From contig JBAMJV010007174.1 in NCBI GenBank assembly GCA_037951105.1, positions 1 to 64,000 on the forward strand: a DNA stretch of 64,000 nucleotides. The letters are read 5' to 3'. Every line of letters begins with the position of its first letter. Position 1 is the stretch's first letter. The DNA is from Echinarachnius parma. Lineage: Eukaryota > Echinodermata > Echinoidea > Clypeasteroida > Echinarachniidae. The position numbers were made by a program, and so were the translations under genes. The notes below the pieces were generated by a model. It searched no databases and had not been told where the DNA came from. It worked only from the letters and a program-made list of their open reading frames with translations. Shown here piece by piece: positions 12,754 through 22,817 of the stretch.

Positions 12754-12851
12754 TCGTGCGTCTTTACTTCTTTGACATAGTTCTCTGGTACTAATCCTTG
12801 TTTACTTCCATTTAAGGCAAGCAGCCAGTGTTTGTCTTCTCTTCTGATGAC
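12754..12851 (-). CDS. GRB2-family adaptor, exon 2 (second half of N-terminal SH3)
   Basis: The minus-strand exon is 98 bp, preceded by a pyrimidine-rich CCTTACAG acceptor and followed by GTAAGT. It reads VIRREDKHWLLALNGSKQGL, then VPENYVKEVKTH, plus two bases of a Glu codon completed in exon 3. The pattern of a Trp, then GSKQGLVPENYV, is the C-terminal half of an SH3 domain (GRB2: NWYKAEL, NGKDGFIPKNYI). The Trp and the PxNY motif line the polyproline-binding groove; in the family this SH3 binds SOS. The exon starts in phase 0 and ends in phase 2, consistent with exons 1 and 3. A degraded copy of its acceptor end lies near 13125-13190. Confidence 0.93.
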
Positions 12852-12960
12852 CTGTAAGGCGGGGAAATCAATTTAAAGAGTATTTTCAGGGAAGTAAACA
12901 AAGACTTCTCAACTTTTTTAGTGGATAGGCCTTAATCTTGTGGCCCCAACAATAGTGATA

Positions 12961-13102
12961 CCAGGGGGTGTTGTGATCAATTGCAAAGTTGCCATTAATC
13001 GCAAGTCATAAATTACAATATTTGTTTTAACCAATCAGATTTGCGAATTTAGGCGCTTTCTCCGACTTACGATTAATCGCACTTCTATATACAGCACCCC
13101 CA
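12961..13102. mobile_element. Small foldback MITE (CAGGGGGTG ends)
   Basis: The left end CCAGGGGGTGTTGTG and right end CAGCACCCCCAA are roughly inverted, and the inner parts CATTAATCGCAAGTC and GACTTACGATTAATCGCA also pair. The ends resemble hAT MITEs. There is no coding capacity. Confidence 0.5.
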
Positions 13103-13124
13103 ATTACCAAAGAAATATTAGATC

Positions 13125-13190
13125 AGAGTTTTTCTTCTTTCCCGACGACCTGTGAAGAAGGAAAATCAATTTAAAGGTATTTCAGGGATT
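13125..13190 (-). pseudogene. Fragment of GRB2-like SH3 exon 2 acceptor region
   Basis: TTTTTCTTCTTTCCCGACGACCTGT-like sequence and the following GAAAATCAATTTAAAGGTAT correspond to the acceptor end and intron beside exon 2 (12835-12900). Only the first few codons are covered, so this is a short decayed duplicate. Confidence 0.55.
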
Positions 13191-13474
13191 TGACTGTTTG
13201 AAACGGATAAATGGCACCATACAAGATTACAAGTGATGTGGCTCATCATTATCATTTGACATTGCTAGGCATGATTTTTCTTAATGGCTGTAATATTTAG
13301 TTGTCAGAATTATACATGCTACAAGTCTCATACAAACATTCTTCCGAACTAACTCAGTGGACTGTACTAAATTGCAAGAAGAAGAAGACGACTATGTAGA
13401 AAGATACATGTAGAATAGAGAATGCCCCTGGCCCCATGCAGTCATAGATTCGTCTTAGCCAGCCTGGATCGTCA

Positions 13475-14253
13475 TAGATCGACAAAGCTATCGCTTTTAT
13501 GGCCTTTTTGACATTATTATTGTTATTTTCACCGTCGGCATTCTAGCGATAGACGCTACCCAGTACCCATACACTTTGTCTTGATGAGCAAGAACACTCA
13601 CCGATCTCGTGTGTCGCTTATACATGTCATTCTATAATTACGGCGATTTGGGAGATTTAACAACGATTTTCCATTACTCTTCTTCGGTCTTTCGCGGTAC
13701 TTTTTTTTCAAACTGCATATAATGTGCATCCGTATGCGCGCGAACACTTTTTCAGAAACTTAGGCAGCTAGGTACGGTACAGCGCGCGCGCTGCAAAGCT
13801 GCTATACACAACTTGGCGCCAAGTTCTGTATAGCAGCATTGCAGCGCGCGCGCTGTACCGTACCTAGCTGCTGAAAAAGTGTTTGCGCGCATACGGATGC
13901 ACATTATATATGCAGTTTGAAAAAAAAGTACCGCGAAAGACCGAAGAGTGATGGAAAATCGTTGTAAAATCTCCCAAATCGCCGTAATTATAGAATGACA
14001 TGTATAGCGACACACGAGATCGGTGAGTTAAAGTATTATAGTAGCCCTAAATGTATGTCGCTCAAAGGGTGAGAATGTGGCGTTTTGTATTCAAAGTCAA
14101 CTGATTTTCCGTAAGTCATTTCTACTGCGGACTTACGGTGTTCTTGCTCATCAGGGCAAAGTGTATGGGCAGCGTCTATCGCTAGAATGCCGACAGTGAA
14201 AATAACAATAATAATGTCAAAAAGGCCATGAAAGCGATATATTTGTCGATCTA
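13475..14253. mobile_element. Foldback palindrome, family P (780 bp copy)
   Basis: The ends are TAGATCGACAAAGCTATCGC and, inverted, TAGATCGACAAATATATCGC. The arms meet at TTGGCGCCAA (13813-13822). The left arm is shorter by about 90 bp, which the right arm keeps at about 14050-14150. Near the centre, CAGCGCGCGCGCTG occurs on both arms. Related copies lie at 16541-19185 and 50483-50602. Confidence 0.85.
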
Positions 14254-14449
14254 GGATCGTCATTGCAAAGACCACTCATCATCTCATACTCCTCAGAGAA
14301 AAATCCAAAGCAAAATACAATAAGCTACAGACACAGTGCAACTTAAAATACAATATTGAATCGATTTCCACTATGGTAGGTGAACTACACATGCTTTTTT
14401 ACCGACACCCCCATGTCAAATTTGTGTTTGCCCATTGCGCGTGCTGTAA

Positions 14450-16162
14450 AGGGCAGGTCCAAGCTATTTGACTTGTGACGTACGGGACATTCACAGCTTT
14501 CAATTGAATATTATTCAAAGGAAGGAGCTATGATCTGGAATCTTTTTGGTGCTTTGGAAAGCTACTTGTAGTCCCTTCCTAAAATGCAAAAAAAAATATT
14601 CAAAACGCTCGTTAAAATTAATTATGCTAATAAATATGCAGCGTGACGTACGGGACCAGAGAAATTATGACTTTAACAAAAAAATGTGTATTATAAAAAC
14701 TCTCTGAATCTACATGGCAGATAACAACTTATTCCTGATATATGCATTTAGTAACCATTAATATACGCACTGCAAAAAAAAATAAAAATTATGACCGTTT
14801 ATCCCATGATAATTAATGAAAGAAAATAGGTATGCGCGTGACGTACGGGACATGTGACGTACGGGACATTTTTCCCTCATGTTTTATTTGTCATTTTCCT
14901 GCTTTTATTTTTAAATCTTTGGGTCCATTTTGCAATATATTTGTTCTTATTGTATTTATTCAATATTGTGATGATTTAAAACTCAAAAACAGCTTCCGCA
15001 ATACATTATAATAAGACTTTAACAAATTGAAGCTCTGAAATCCGATAATTTGCATTAATTATGCTAATAACTAATTAAGAATTAATATTTTATTTGGCTT
15101 CAAAAGATGTGGGATACATCTATCTGATGTAAATTACTTTCAATATTGACAAAAAGATTTGAATATGAGAAAATTAAACAGAATCATCATAAATTTGGCA
15201 ACTTACATGAAATCCTACACATGGGACTATTTAGAAGAAAAACTAAAAATATTTTGTGCCTTTTTAGCACTTTCTTGCAGTTTTTGAACCTGTTTGGAAG
15301 GTCTTGGTGTACTGAACCAATGTAATACTATATTTCCTTCATTGACATGCAGTTTCCCTACTCAAATTGACTGTCTAGTATTTTAGATAATTATTTAAAG
15401 GTAATTATGAGGTATTTCAAATTTCCCCCTCCAGACACATTTTCATCAGTATGTAGCTATAACGCGAAGTATGATGTGGTAATTATGTAATTACTTTTAG
15501 AGGTAACTCCTAAAGGTAAGACCTATTTATTCTGAAATTTTTAGGACTATCTAAGCAAGAATTATTATGATAATCAGTGGTAAAACACAAAACAAATAAT
15601 TTTCACCTGGCTTGCCATTGCTTTAACACTGAAAATGTCCCGTACGTCACATGTCTTAATTAGCTAATAAAATCAAAACGAAAAATGCTGTTTTCATAAA
15701 ACTTAGCTAGCCAGTCAAGAGTATGATAAATTAGAACTTCACAAAATATGAAAGAAAAAAATTAAGTGTTTCATACTGAAATATTAAAAAAGGTGTTCAT
15801 TTTTGTGACGTACGGGACATTGCAGTTTGGACACGCCCTAAATAGCATAATTAATTAATTTTGACACTTAAAAATTTGGTCAACTATTGCTAGTGATTAG
15901 TTTTACTAGTCCCCATATATGAAATTAAAGCTTGATTGATAAAATAAAAATTAAAAATAGAAATACAATGTCCCGTACGTCACGCTAATATTTGAAATAT
16001 GCAAATTAGATGCTCACTACTCGTTAAATATGCATATTATGCAAATTTCTGTACTAAAAATCTAAACTTCAGACTTTTAGCTTTGAAATGATACCAAATT
16101 TGTAAAGCTAAAATGAAGATGAATTTTCACCATCAAGGGGGACATTAGCTTGGACCTGCCCT
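14450..16162. mobile_element. 1.7 kb DNA element with seven GTGACGTACGGGACAT motifs
   Basis: The inverted ends are AGGGCAGGTCCAAGCTA and TAGCTTGGACCTGCCCT. Inside, the motif occurs forward at 14475, 14643 (variant ending GGGACC), 14838, 14854 and 15805, and reversed at 15634 and 15967. The copies at 14838 and 14854 are head to tail. The rest is AT-rich without a long reading frame. Repeated motifs between inverted ends are usual for transposase-binding sites, so a non-autonomous transposon is inferred; no target duplication is clear. Confidence 0.8.
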
Positions 16163-16751
16163 AAAAAAGATTGCACATTTGATAGTGCGCACTACCAAAT
16201 CAGAAACCGCACTGGCCGAAGTTTAGAGGAGAAATGATGCGTAGATCATCCCAAAGAGTAAATTTGTGAAATGATGGCAACATCATAAACACTGTAACAC
16301 TGCGATCTCATGCAGTAAAAAAATAATGTGCAAATTGGAAGACGATATCTCAAAATATGTATCGCAAATCTGATCATCGCTCGGAATCTGCACTATTTTA
16401 TTGATGTGTGAGTAAAGTATCATGACATGATTTGGACGATTTGTTTAGTCTCGGAACCAGGCGCGCCGATTCGTTCCGAAAACACAATGCATGGGGGGGG
16501 GGGGGGGGGGGCGAGCATTGTTCACAAACAATACTCGCCCTAGATCAACAAATCTAGCGCTTTCATGGCCTTTTTGACATTATTATTGTCATGTTCACTG
16601 TCGGCATTCTAGCGCTAGACGCTATCTATACACTTTGCCTTGCGAGCCAAGAACACCGTAACTCTGCAGTAAAAGTTAGTTACGGAAAATCATAAAACAC
16701 AACATATTTTTGTACTTTGCGCGACATTTGTAGCCCTATCAATACATTTAG

Positions 16752-17426
16752 GCAATGCTCGAAATTAACTTTTTTTGCTGGTGGCCCGGTCGGGCCAGTA
16801 AAATTAGTATTTTTCCAAATTTGGTGGCCCGAAACCAAAATCTACTGGCCCGAAAAAAAATAAGGAAAAACAAAAGTAAAATTAATACAATAACCATATT
16901 GATAGATTCAGGGTACTAGGCAATACTTTTTTTCATTCCCCTTTGTTTCATTGTAAGATGAATTAAATATACATGAATTAGGATGAATATGTGTGTGTCA
17001 TGTCTTTTTATTCATTGTCTTCATCAAAAAATCACAGCGATTGAATACACAAGAGTGACAATTACACTTCCAGTCATACATAGCCAGGGTCTAGGAGACA
17101 AAACAAAAATGATATGAAGGGAGAAAATTCAATTTCACCTCAAATTTCTGTGCAGTGTTTTCTGAACACTTTAGACAAACTTGCTCAATTTACTTTTTAA
17201 ACTAACCATTATTTTTTATGTGAGAAAAGGGTATAACGTGTTGAATGCTACATTTAAAAGCAAGCTCTTGTCATGCCATAAAGAGGACTAAACATGACTA
17301 CTGGGTATCTTTTTTTTTTTTTTTTTTTTGCTGGCCCAGTCGGGCCACCAAATATTTTTTTTACTGGCCCGGCGGCAATTTCTAGTGGCCCCGGGCCATC
17401 GGGCCTATGCTAATTTCGAGGGTTGC
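16752..17426. mobile_element. Inserted element, GCAAYSCTCGAAATTA ends, TTTAG duplication
   Basis: Ends GCAATGCTCGAAATTAAC and, inverted, GCAACCCTCGAAATTAGC. TTTAG flanks it at 16747-16751 and 17427-17431, and the intact palindrome arm elsewhere shows the unsplit site. Subterminal blocks contain GGCCCGGTCGGGCC and GGCCCAGTCGGGCC hairpins. The middle is AT-rich with a long T run. There is no coding capacity. Confidence 0.82.
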
Positions 17427-17877
17427 TTTAGGGCTACTATAATACTTTAACTCACAGATCTCGTGTGTCGCTGTACGTGTCATTCCATAATTCCGGCGAT
17501 TTTTACAATTTTAAAACGATTTTCCATCACTCTTCTTCGGTTTTCGCCATTCAAACTGCCGTTATCGTACACAGATGCAATAATTACGTCATCGTACGGT
17601 ATCGCTAGCGTGCACACACACAAAAAAAAAAAAAAAAAAAAACGACGCAAAATTTAAATGAGTTGTTTACTTGTTTGACTTGACAAACTGTTACCGCTAC
17701 CGAATAATTATTGGAATCACTGGCCCACAAATATTTGCTAAAAATGTAGCGGTAACCGTTTGTCAAGTCAAACTCATTTTAATTTTGCGTTGTTTTTTTG
17801 TTCGTTTGTTTTTGTGTGTGCACGCTAGCGATACCGTACGATGACGTAATTATTGGCTTGCATCTGTGTACGATAAC

Positions 17878-18850
17878 TAAGCCTGGGTCGGAACGGACGG
17901 AATACCGGAATCCGTCCGGTGTGTGCGTGTTCCGGTAATGTTTTCTCCATTCCGGTATTCCGATGAAAATCACGGAAAACCTCTTTTTCCTCAAAAATTC
18001 ATATTTTGTAGTAGAAAACTAACAGAAGAAAACAAATGACAAAAAAGCACAAGAAAGACGATGTCGAATGCAACTTACAACGACAAGAAATTCGCTGCGT
18101 TTATATGAAAGCCGATCTAACGATTGACTAGGCTAGCTACCCCGGCGCGCCCCGCACAGTCATGCAGCTGCTAGCGCTATCAGTCAGAGCTAGCTAGCTG
18201 CGCCGTACCATATATGTCATCAAAACGTTTCTCAAACGTTGACATCGAGTCCGCCCTCTATCGATATCGGTACTAATAATGCTCCGACACAGCCCGCCAT
18301 ATCACTTGTATACTTTGTGTGCAGGTTATGGGTCTATTTTCTTGCGCGAGATCGATCCGCCGGGAATTGGGGAAATCCCCAGCGGATGGATCTCGCGTAG
18401 GAAAATAGACCCTATAGCCTGCACGCAAAGTATAAGTTAGTGTTGACTTATTCGTGTCGTTGTATTAGCTTCAGTTCATGTAGTTTCGAGCGAGTTAGAA
18501 AATGTTCGAGATATAATCAGCGCATTTTTGTTGTTGCTGTTTTTGCAGGTAATTGTTCTCGTATTTATTTTAAAAGCCATACAAACATGTAAGTAAAATA
18601 AGAGACATTTTCGTTCCTTTTCGGCACTTTTTAAGAGTGCAACTTGCTTGCAAAGTCAAGGCAGTTGAGTTGGCCTGTCTCGCAGCGCGGGGCCTGCATG
18701 CCTGCGCTGCCGAAACCATGGCAGACCTTCTAGTGCGTGTTCGTTCCGTATCATTCATTGGCAGATTTTTTTTTATCGGAACACCGGATTCCGACCGGCA
18801 CAACACCGGCGGATTCCGGAACAAAAAAATTCCGACATGACTCAGGCTTA
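17878..18850. mobile_element. Inserted hAT-like element, TAAGCCTG ends, ACGATAAC duplication
   Basis: The ends are TAAGCCTGGGTCGG and, inverted, TAAGCCTGAGTCATG. An 8-bp duplication, ACGATAAC, sits at 17870-17877 and 18851-18858. Subterminal CCGGAAT/ATTCCGG motifs recur on both sides. At about 18325-18425 it contains a further inverted repeat (GGTCTATTTTC with TCTCGCG). No transposase frame was found. Confidence 0.82.
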
Positions 18851-19196
18851 ACGATAACGGCAGTTTGAATGGCGAAAACCGAAGAAGAGTGATGGAAAAT
18901 CGTTTTAAAATTGTAAAAAATGACACGTACAGCGACACACGAGATCGGTGAGTTAAAGTATTATAGTAGCCCTAAATGTATTGATAGGGCTACAAATGTC
19001 GCGCAAAGTACAAAAATATGTTGTGTTTTATGATTGTGTTTTATGATTTTCCGTAACTAACTTTTACTGCAGAGTTACGGTGTTCTTGGCTCGCAAGGCA
19101 AAGTGTATAGATAGCGTCTAGCGCTAGAATGCCGACAGTGAACATGACAATAATAATGTCAAAAAGGCCATGAAAGCGCTAGATCCTAACCCCCCC

Positions 19197-19821
19197 TAAC
19201 TCAGGTGAGCGCTACCGCGGAGCGGTAGCGCTCAGGGTCGGGCTCATAGTGCCCCCGATTTTTTGCGGTAATGTGCACAATAAGTGTGCTTAAAATTATA
19301 GATATGATACGGTACTTACCACCGTGTAGATGATACATATGTTATGCAACTATGGGGTGGATCAGAATGATGATTTTTCGCTCCATTCCGCATCAAAATG
19401 AGTGATTTATGCACATCATCGACTTCTATCTGTGTTGTATCGCGACTTCTGAACGATCGATTACCGTACGACCACTAAACGCGCGAGTCAGATCTGCCAT
19501 CTATTCGGCGGGCGCGGTACATGAATGGAGACCGGTACCCGCGCGTTCGCCTGATCATCGCTCGTTCCTAAGTCGCGATACAACACAGATAGAAGTCGAG
19601 GAGGTGCATAAATCACTCATTTTGATGCGGAATGGAGCGAAAAATCATCATTCTGATCCACCCCATAGTTGCATAACATATGTATCATCTACACGGTGGT
19701 AAGTACCGTATCATATCTATAATTTTAAGCACACTTATTGTGCACATTACCGCAAAAAATCGGGGGCACTATGAGCCCGACCCTGAGCGCTACCGCTCCG
19801 CGGTAGCGCTCACCTGAGTTA
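19197..19821. mobile_element. 625-bp foldback element with 250-bp inverted arms
   Basis: The arms 19197-19448 and 19570-19821 are nearly perfect inverted copies starting TAACTCAGGTGAGCGCTACC. Each end contains its own hairpin, GAGCGCTACCGC paired with GCGGTAGCGCTC. AACCCCCCC flanks both sides (19188-19196, 19822-19830); because of the C run the duplication could be 8 or 9 bp, which fits hAT. It adjoins the right end of the 2.6 kb family P palindrome. Confidence 0.85.
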
Positions 19822-20057
19822 AACCCCCCCCCACCCAATGGCAATGCATTGTTTTCCGAACGAATCGGTGCCTCTGCTCGGAACTGTCAGAAATATAAAT
19901 GTAGGGTGCCGAAGATGTATAGGTATCTTTTCACTTATATTTATAACCAAACTCTTTGCCTGGCATATCAAAATTATATTCAGTGCCATCTTTGTACGTC
20001 TCGTTAAAGTTGCAGTAGCCAGTACTCGATCGCATGTCGTTCACATGCACAACCCAC

Positions 20058-20135
20058 CTTTAAAACTTGTCCCTTTTTGAAAGGCAGTTCATCCGAGTCA
20101 TTTGGGTTAAAGTCATATAACGCTTTGTACTCCAT
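20058..20135 (-). CDS. GRB2-family adaptor, exon 1 (start codon, first half of SH3)
   Basis: On the minus strand ATG at 20135 opens 26 codons: MEYKALYDFNP, then DSDELPFKKGQVLK, followed by a GTGGGT donor in phase 0. ALYDF, the acidic DSDEL and KKG are the classic N-terminal SH3 signature, and GRB2 family members begin with the same short first coding exon ending at LK. The next exon starts with VIRRED in the same phase. A pyrimidine-rich CCTTTCAG lies one base before the ATG, so a 5' untranslated exon is probably spliced on at 20136 and this start is well placed. With exons 2-4 it yields 146 codons of SH3 and SH2. The promoter and 5' exon were not identified. Confidence 0.93.
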
Positions 20136-20136
20136 A

Positions 20137-21290
20137 CTGAAAGGCTATCATCAATGAATTGGCATAATTACAAATAAGTGTACGGTCATGTGTGTGATCT
20201 ACGCGTCGTAGATCAACAAAGCTACGTCGTCCGATCCCGATTGACAGACAATCAGTTTAATATGTTGTGTACCCAATCAAATGCCAATAGGCATGCACAC
20301 ATAAACACAACACGTTAACTTGCACAGCAAGTTTGTATTCAATTGCCGTGTAAAAATGGATGTCAGTGACTTGCGCCAAACTTGCTCCGTAAATCGGTTT
20401 CCACAATCTTCACACGGATCTTTCAAACGTCTGGAGTCGGTCCACGGCTCGATTCGGTCGTCCCATTCACTAAAACGGCATCAGATCGAACATTCATCAA
20501 TTAATTATTTGTTTTGAAAGTGATTTCGCACTTAGTTCCGACAACTTTCAGAGGCATGTCCACACCGGGTTATATACAGTACGTATGAACTTGCATAGCA
20601 AATACACACATAAAAACAAAAATTGCACGTATTTCCGTATTTGCGCAATGCGACCTCGCGGGGATCGGAGCGCATTGCATGCTGACACTCGTACTTGCAT
20701 ATCGCGTGTGCCTGCTTTTGTTGTTTTAGTTAATCTAGTAAATACATTACAAACCAGTAACAGGTGTATACAGGCTTTGGGGTGCGCGCGAGCGCCCCAG
20801 TGCGCTAACGGTACCGTAGCACCTTTTAGGACAGTTCATTGGGTCTATTAGGGGTCTATTACATAAGTCATGGCGTACATAGTGGTGGTAATCCCCCGAA
20901 TTCCACCACGCACTTTGATTTTGATGAGCGGTGTTATTATGTCATCAACTATTTTGGGGGTTTGAGGATGAATATCTCTTATCGTACAGTCACAAAAGGA
21001 GCCACAAAGAACGTCATCGTCGACCTCGAGGGACACCTACCTGATGATGTTATGTGTGTCGACTCGCTAGTATTTTGTTTATATCGATGTATACGTATTA
21101 TACTGCATTGTGCAGTAGTTCTAAAAAATAATGATAAATTCCTCATTATTTTCAGAATATTTAATCCAGACATTGCATATGACCATTAAATCCAAGATGG
21201 TTCAATTAGTCCAAATCCTAAAAACTTACTTGGAACTCAAGTGGTTCTAGCTGTCATACTGTGTTGCCGTGTTGCGTATTAAATAAAAGC
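20137..21290. other. Region upstream of the GRB2-like start, no gene recognised
   Basis: It would hold the 5' untranslated exon and promoter of the minus-strand adaptor gene if these are close, but neither can be picked out. A single family P-like end (TAGATCAACAAAGCTA) occurs near 20214. An open frame at 20839-21189 (plus) has no recognisable domain. Confidence 0.5.
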
Positions 21291-21295
21291 ATGGG

Positions 21296-22362
21296 ACAGT
21301 TTCGGGGGGGGGGGGGGGTGGGGGGATATATTCCCCCCCCCCCCCTCAATATTTCAGGTGGAGGGGATGGCCTGTATTATAATCCCCCCCCCCCCCCAAT
21401 ATTTGGGGTTCAAAAATATATAATAACATTAAAATTAAGGAGTATTGCCCCTCTCATGAATGGAAGTTGTTAATATAGTCTTCTTTAAACCCCTTTTTGA
21501 TAATGCTATACTGCCCAAATCCAAAATCTTCCGGGGCTGAGCCCCTGGAACCCCCATTAAGGTTATTTGACCCAGTACCAGCCATGTACTCATTAAATAG
21601 TTTTATTCAGGACTTCTCTCTTGGCAAACTTTCTTCCTGGCTCACTGAGCGTTTGCGCTTCGCTCACTAAAATTGAGCTAACTATACAATATATTTACTA
21701 TTATACAATAGTTAATTGTATTCTGGACATTACAAATCCAAAAGCTTCCGGGGGCTTCGCCCCCTGGACCCCCATAACTTTTCCAATGTGGGTATTCCTT
21801 GACTTATTCTATTCAGGGTTCCATCAGGATGATTGCAATCGACAGTATTTATCTATCAGGCTAAAATTCATCCATACTTGGACAGTGCCCTAATCATAAC
21901 AGGATGCTTGCAATGTGTACTTAATAATCTTCCAATCTCTAAACAGCTAATTCAAAAGCCAATTAACTAAAGAATAGTTAACTCTAGACAACATCTTTAT
22001 ATCTGGATATTACAAATCCCAAAGCTCCCGGGGGCTCCGCCCCCTGGACCCCCAATAAGCTTCCCAATGTGGGTATATCCCATGACTGATGCTATTCAGG
22101 GTTCCGTCAGAATGCTAAAGTTCAAATTGGACAAAGCCAAGCTCATAACATGATGCTTGCAATGTGCGTTTAATAATCTTCCAATTTATAAACTGCTGAA
22201 CTCAAAAGCTATGCCCTCCCACCCCCCCCCCCCCCCCCCCTCAGCCATAAAAACCCGGGCACGCTGCTGGGTTGTCGCTTCGCTCCCTCGCCAGAGATGG
22301 TCAAAATGACGAATCATCCCCCCCCCCCCCCCCCCCCCCAATGGCGAGAAGAAATCGACGCC
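21296..22362. mobile_element. Poly-G/C-rich repeat, family R (copy 1)
   Basis: It matches 26602-27463 over most of its length (AATATTTCAGGTGG, GGATGGCCTGTATTAT, CTCATGAATGGAAGTTGTT, GTTGTCGCTTCGCTC). It has long G or C runs at both ends and ends ATCGACGCCC. Three internal copies of a hairpin like GGGGGCTCCGCCCCC followed by TGGACCCCC are present. No reading frame is convincing. Confidence 0.72.
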
Positions 22363-22389
22363 CTTGGTACTAACTAATTGCACTGACTA

Positions 22390-22817
22390 AACACACATAA
22401 CTTTCCAGAGGATAATTACAAGAGCGAACACTTCAATCAGAACTAATTTATAATATCTTATATAATAAAAGAAAGTGCGAAAAAACCGAAACCGGTTCAA
22501 TGCTTCTATATTAGTAATACTACAGCCAGGGGGGGGGGGGGGGGGGGGCTGCGTTGGGTGCGCCCCCCAATTCTTCGGTCTCTGCCATCTAAACCAGTTG
22601 TCTCGGGTAACGATCAGTCTTGTTGACGAACCCCCCCAATTACACGACTCAAACAGTGGTCTCAGTCCCCGGGGGTGGGGGGGGGGGGGGGGGGGGGGGT
22701 ACTCGTGTATATTCGCAATACGGGGATGTGCCGCTTCATATACCCCCTTTTTCAGAGTCGATCCGGCCGCTCCTACGGATCCCATTTTAATCCAAAAAGG
22801 CCTGTCGCCGCTCCTAG
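22390..22817. other. G-run-rich stretch, no gene recognised
   Basis: It contains two long G tracts (about 22530-22548 and 22675-22700) in otherwise unremarkable sequence. The overlapping open frames on both strands here are dominated by Gly or Pro runs and are not credible genes. Confidence 0.5.

Larger units (their letters stand above)
16541..19185. mobile_element. Foldback palindrome, family P (2.6 kb copy with two insertions)
   Basis: The left end TAGATCAACAAATCTAGCGC and the inverted right end GGATCTAGCGCTTTCATGG match the ends of the copy at 13475-14253. The arms pair over 16550-16750 with 18955-19180, and over 17427-17620 plus 17640-17877 with the sequence on the other side. Each arm is broken once, by the elements at 16752-17426 and 17878-18850. 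Removing both leaves a palindrome of about 1.0 kb centred near 17715. Confidence 0.82.
12852..20057 (-). other. Intron 1 of GRB2-like gene
   Basis: The 7.2 kb intron starts GTGGGT after the first coding exon and ends CTTACAG. It contains the foldback family P copies, the 1.7 kb motif-rich element and the nested insertions described separately. The stretches 13190-13470, 14254-14449 and 16163-16540 contain nothing recognised, apart from a run of about 20 G at 16493-16512. Confidence 0.85.

Noticed and set aside
20839..21189. 116-codon plus-strand frame
   Set aside because: No recognisable domain, opposite-strand frames are equally open, and there is no splice or codon support.
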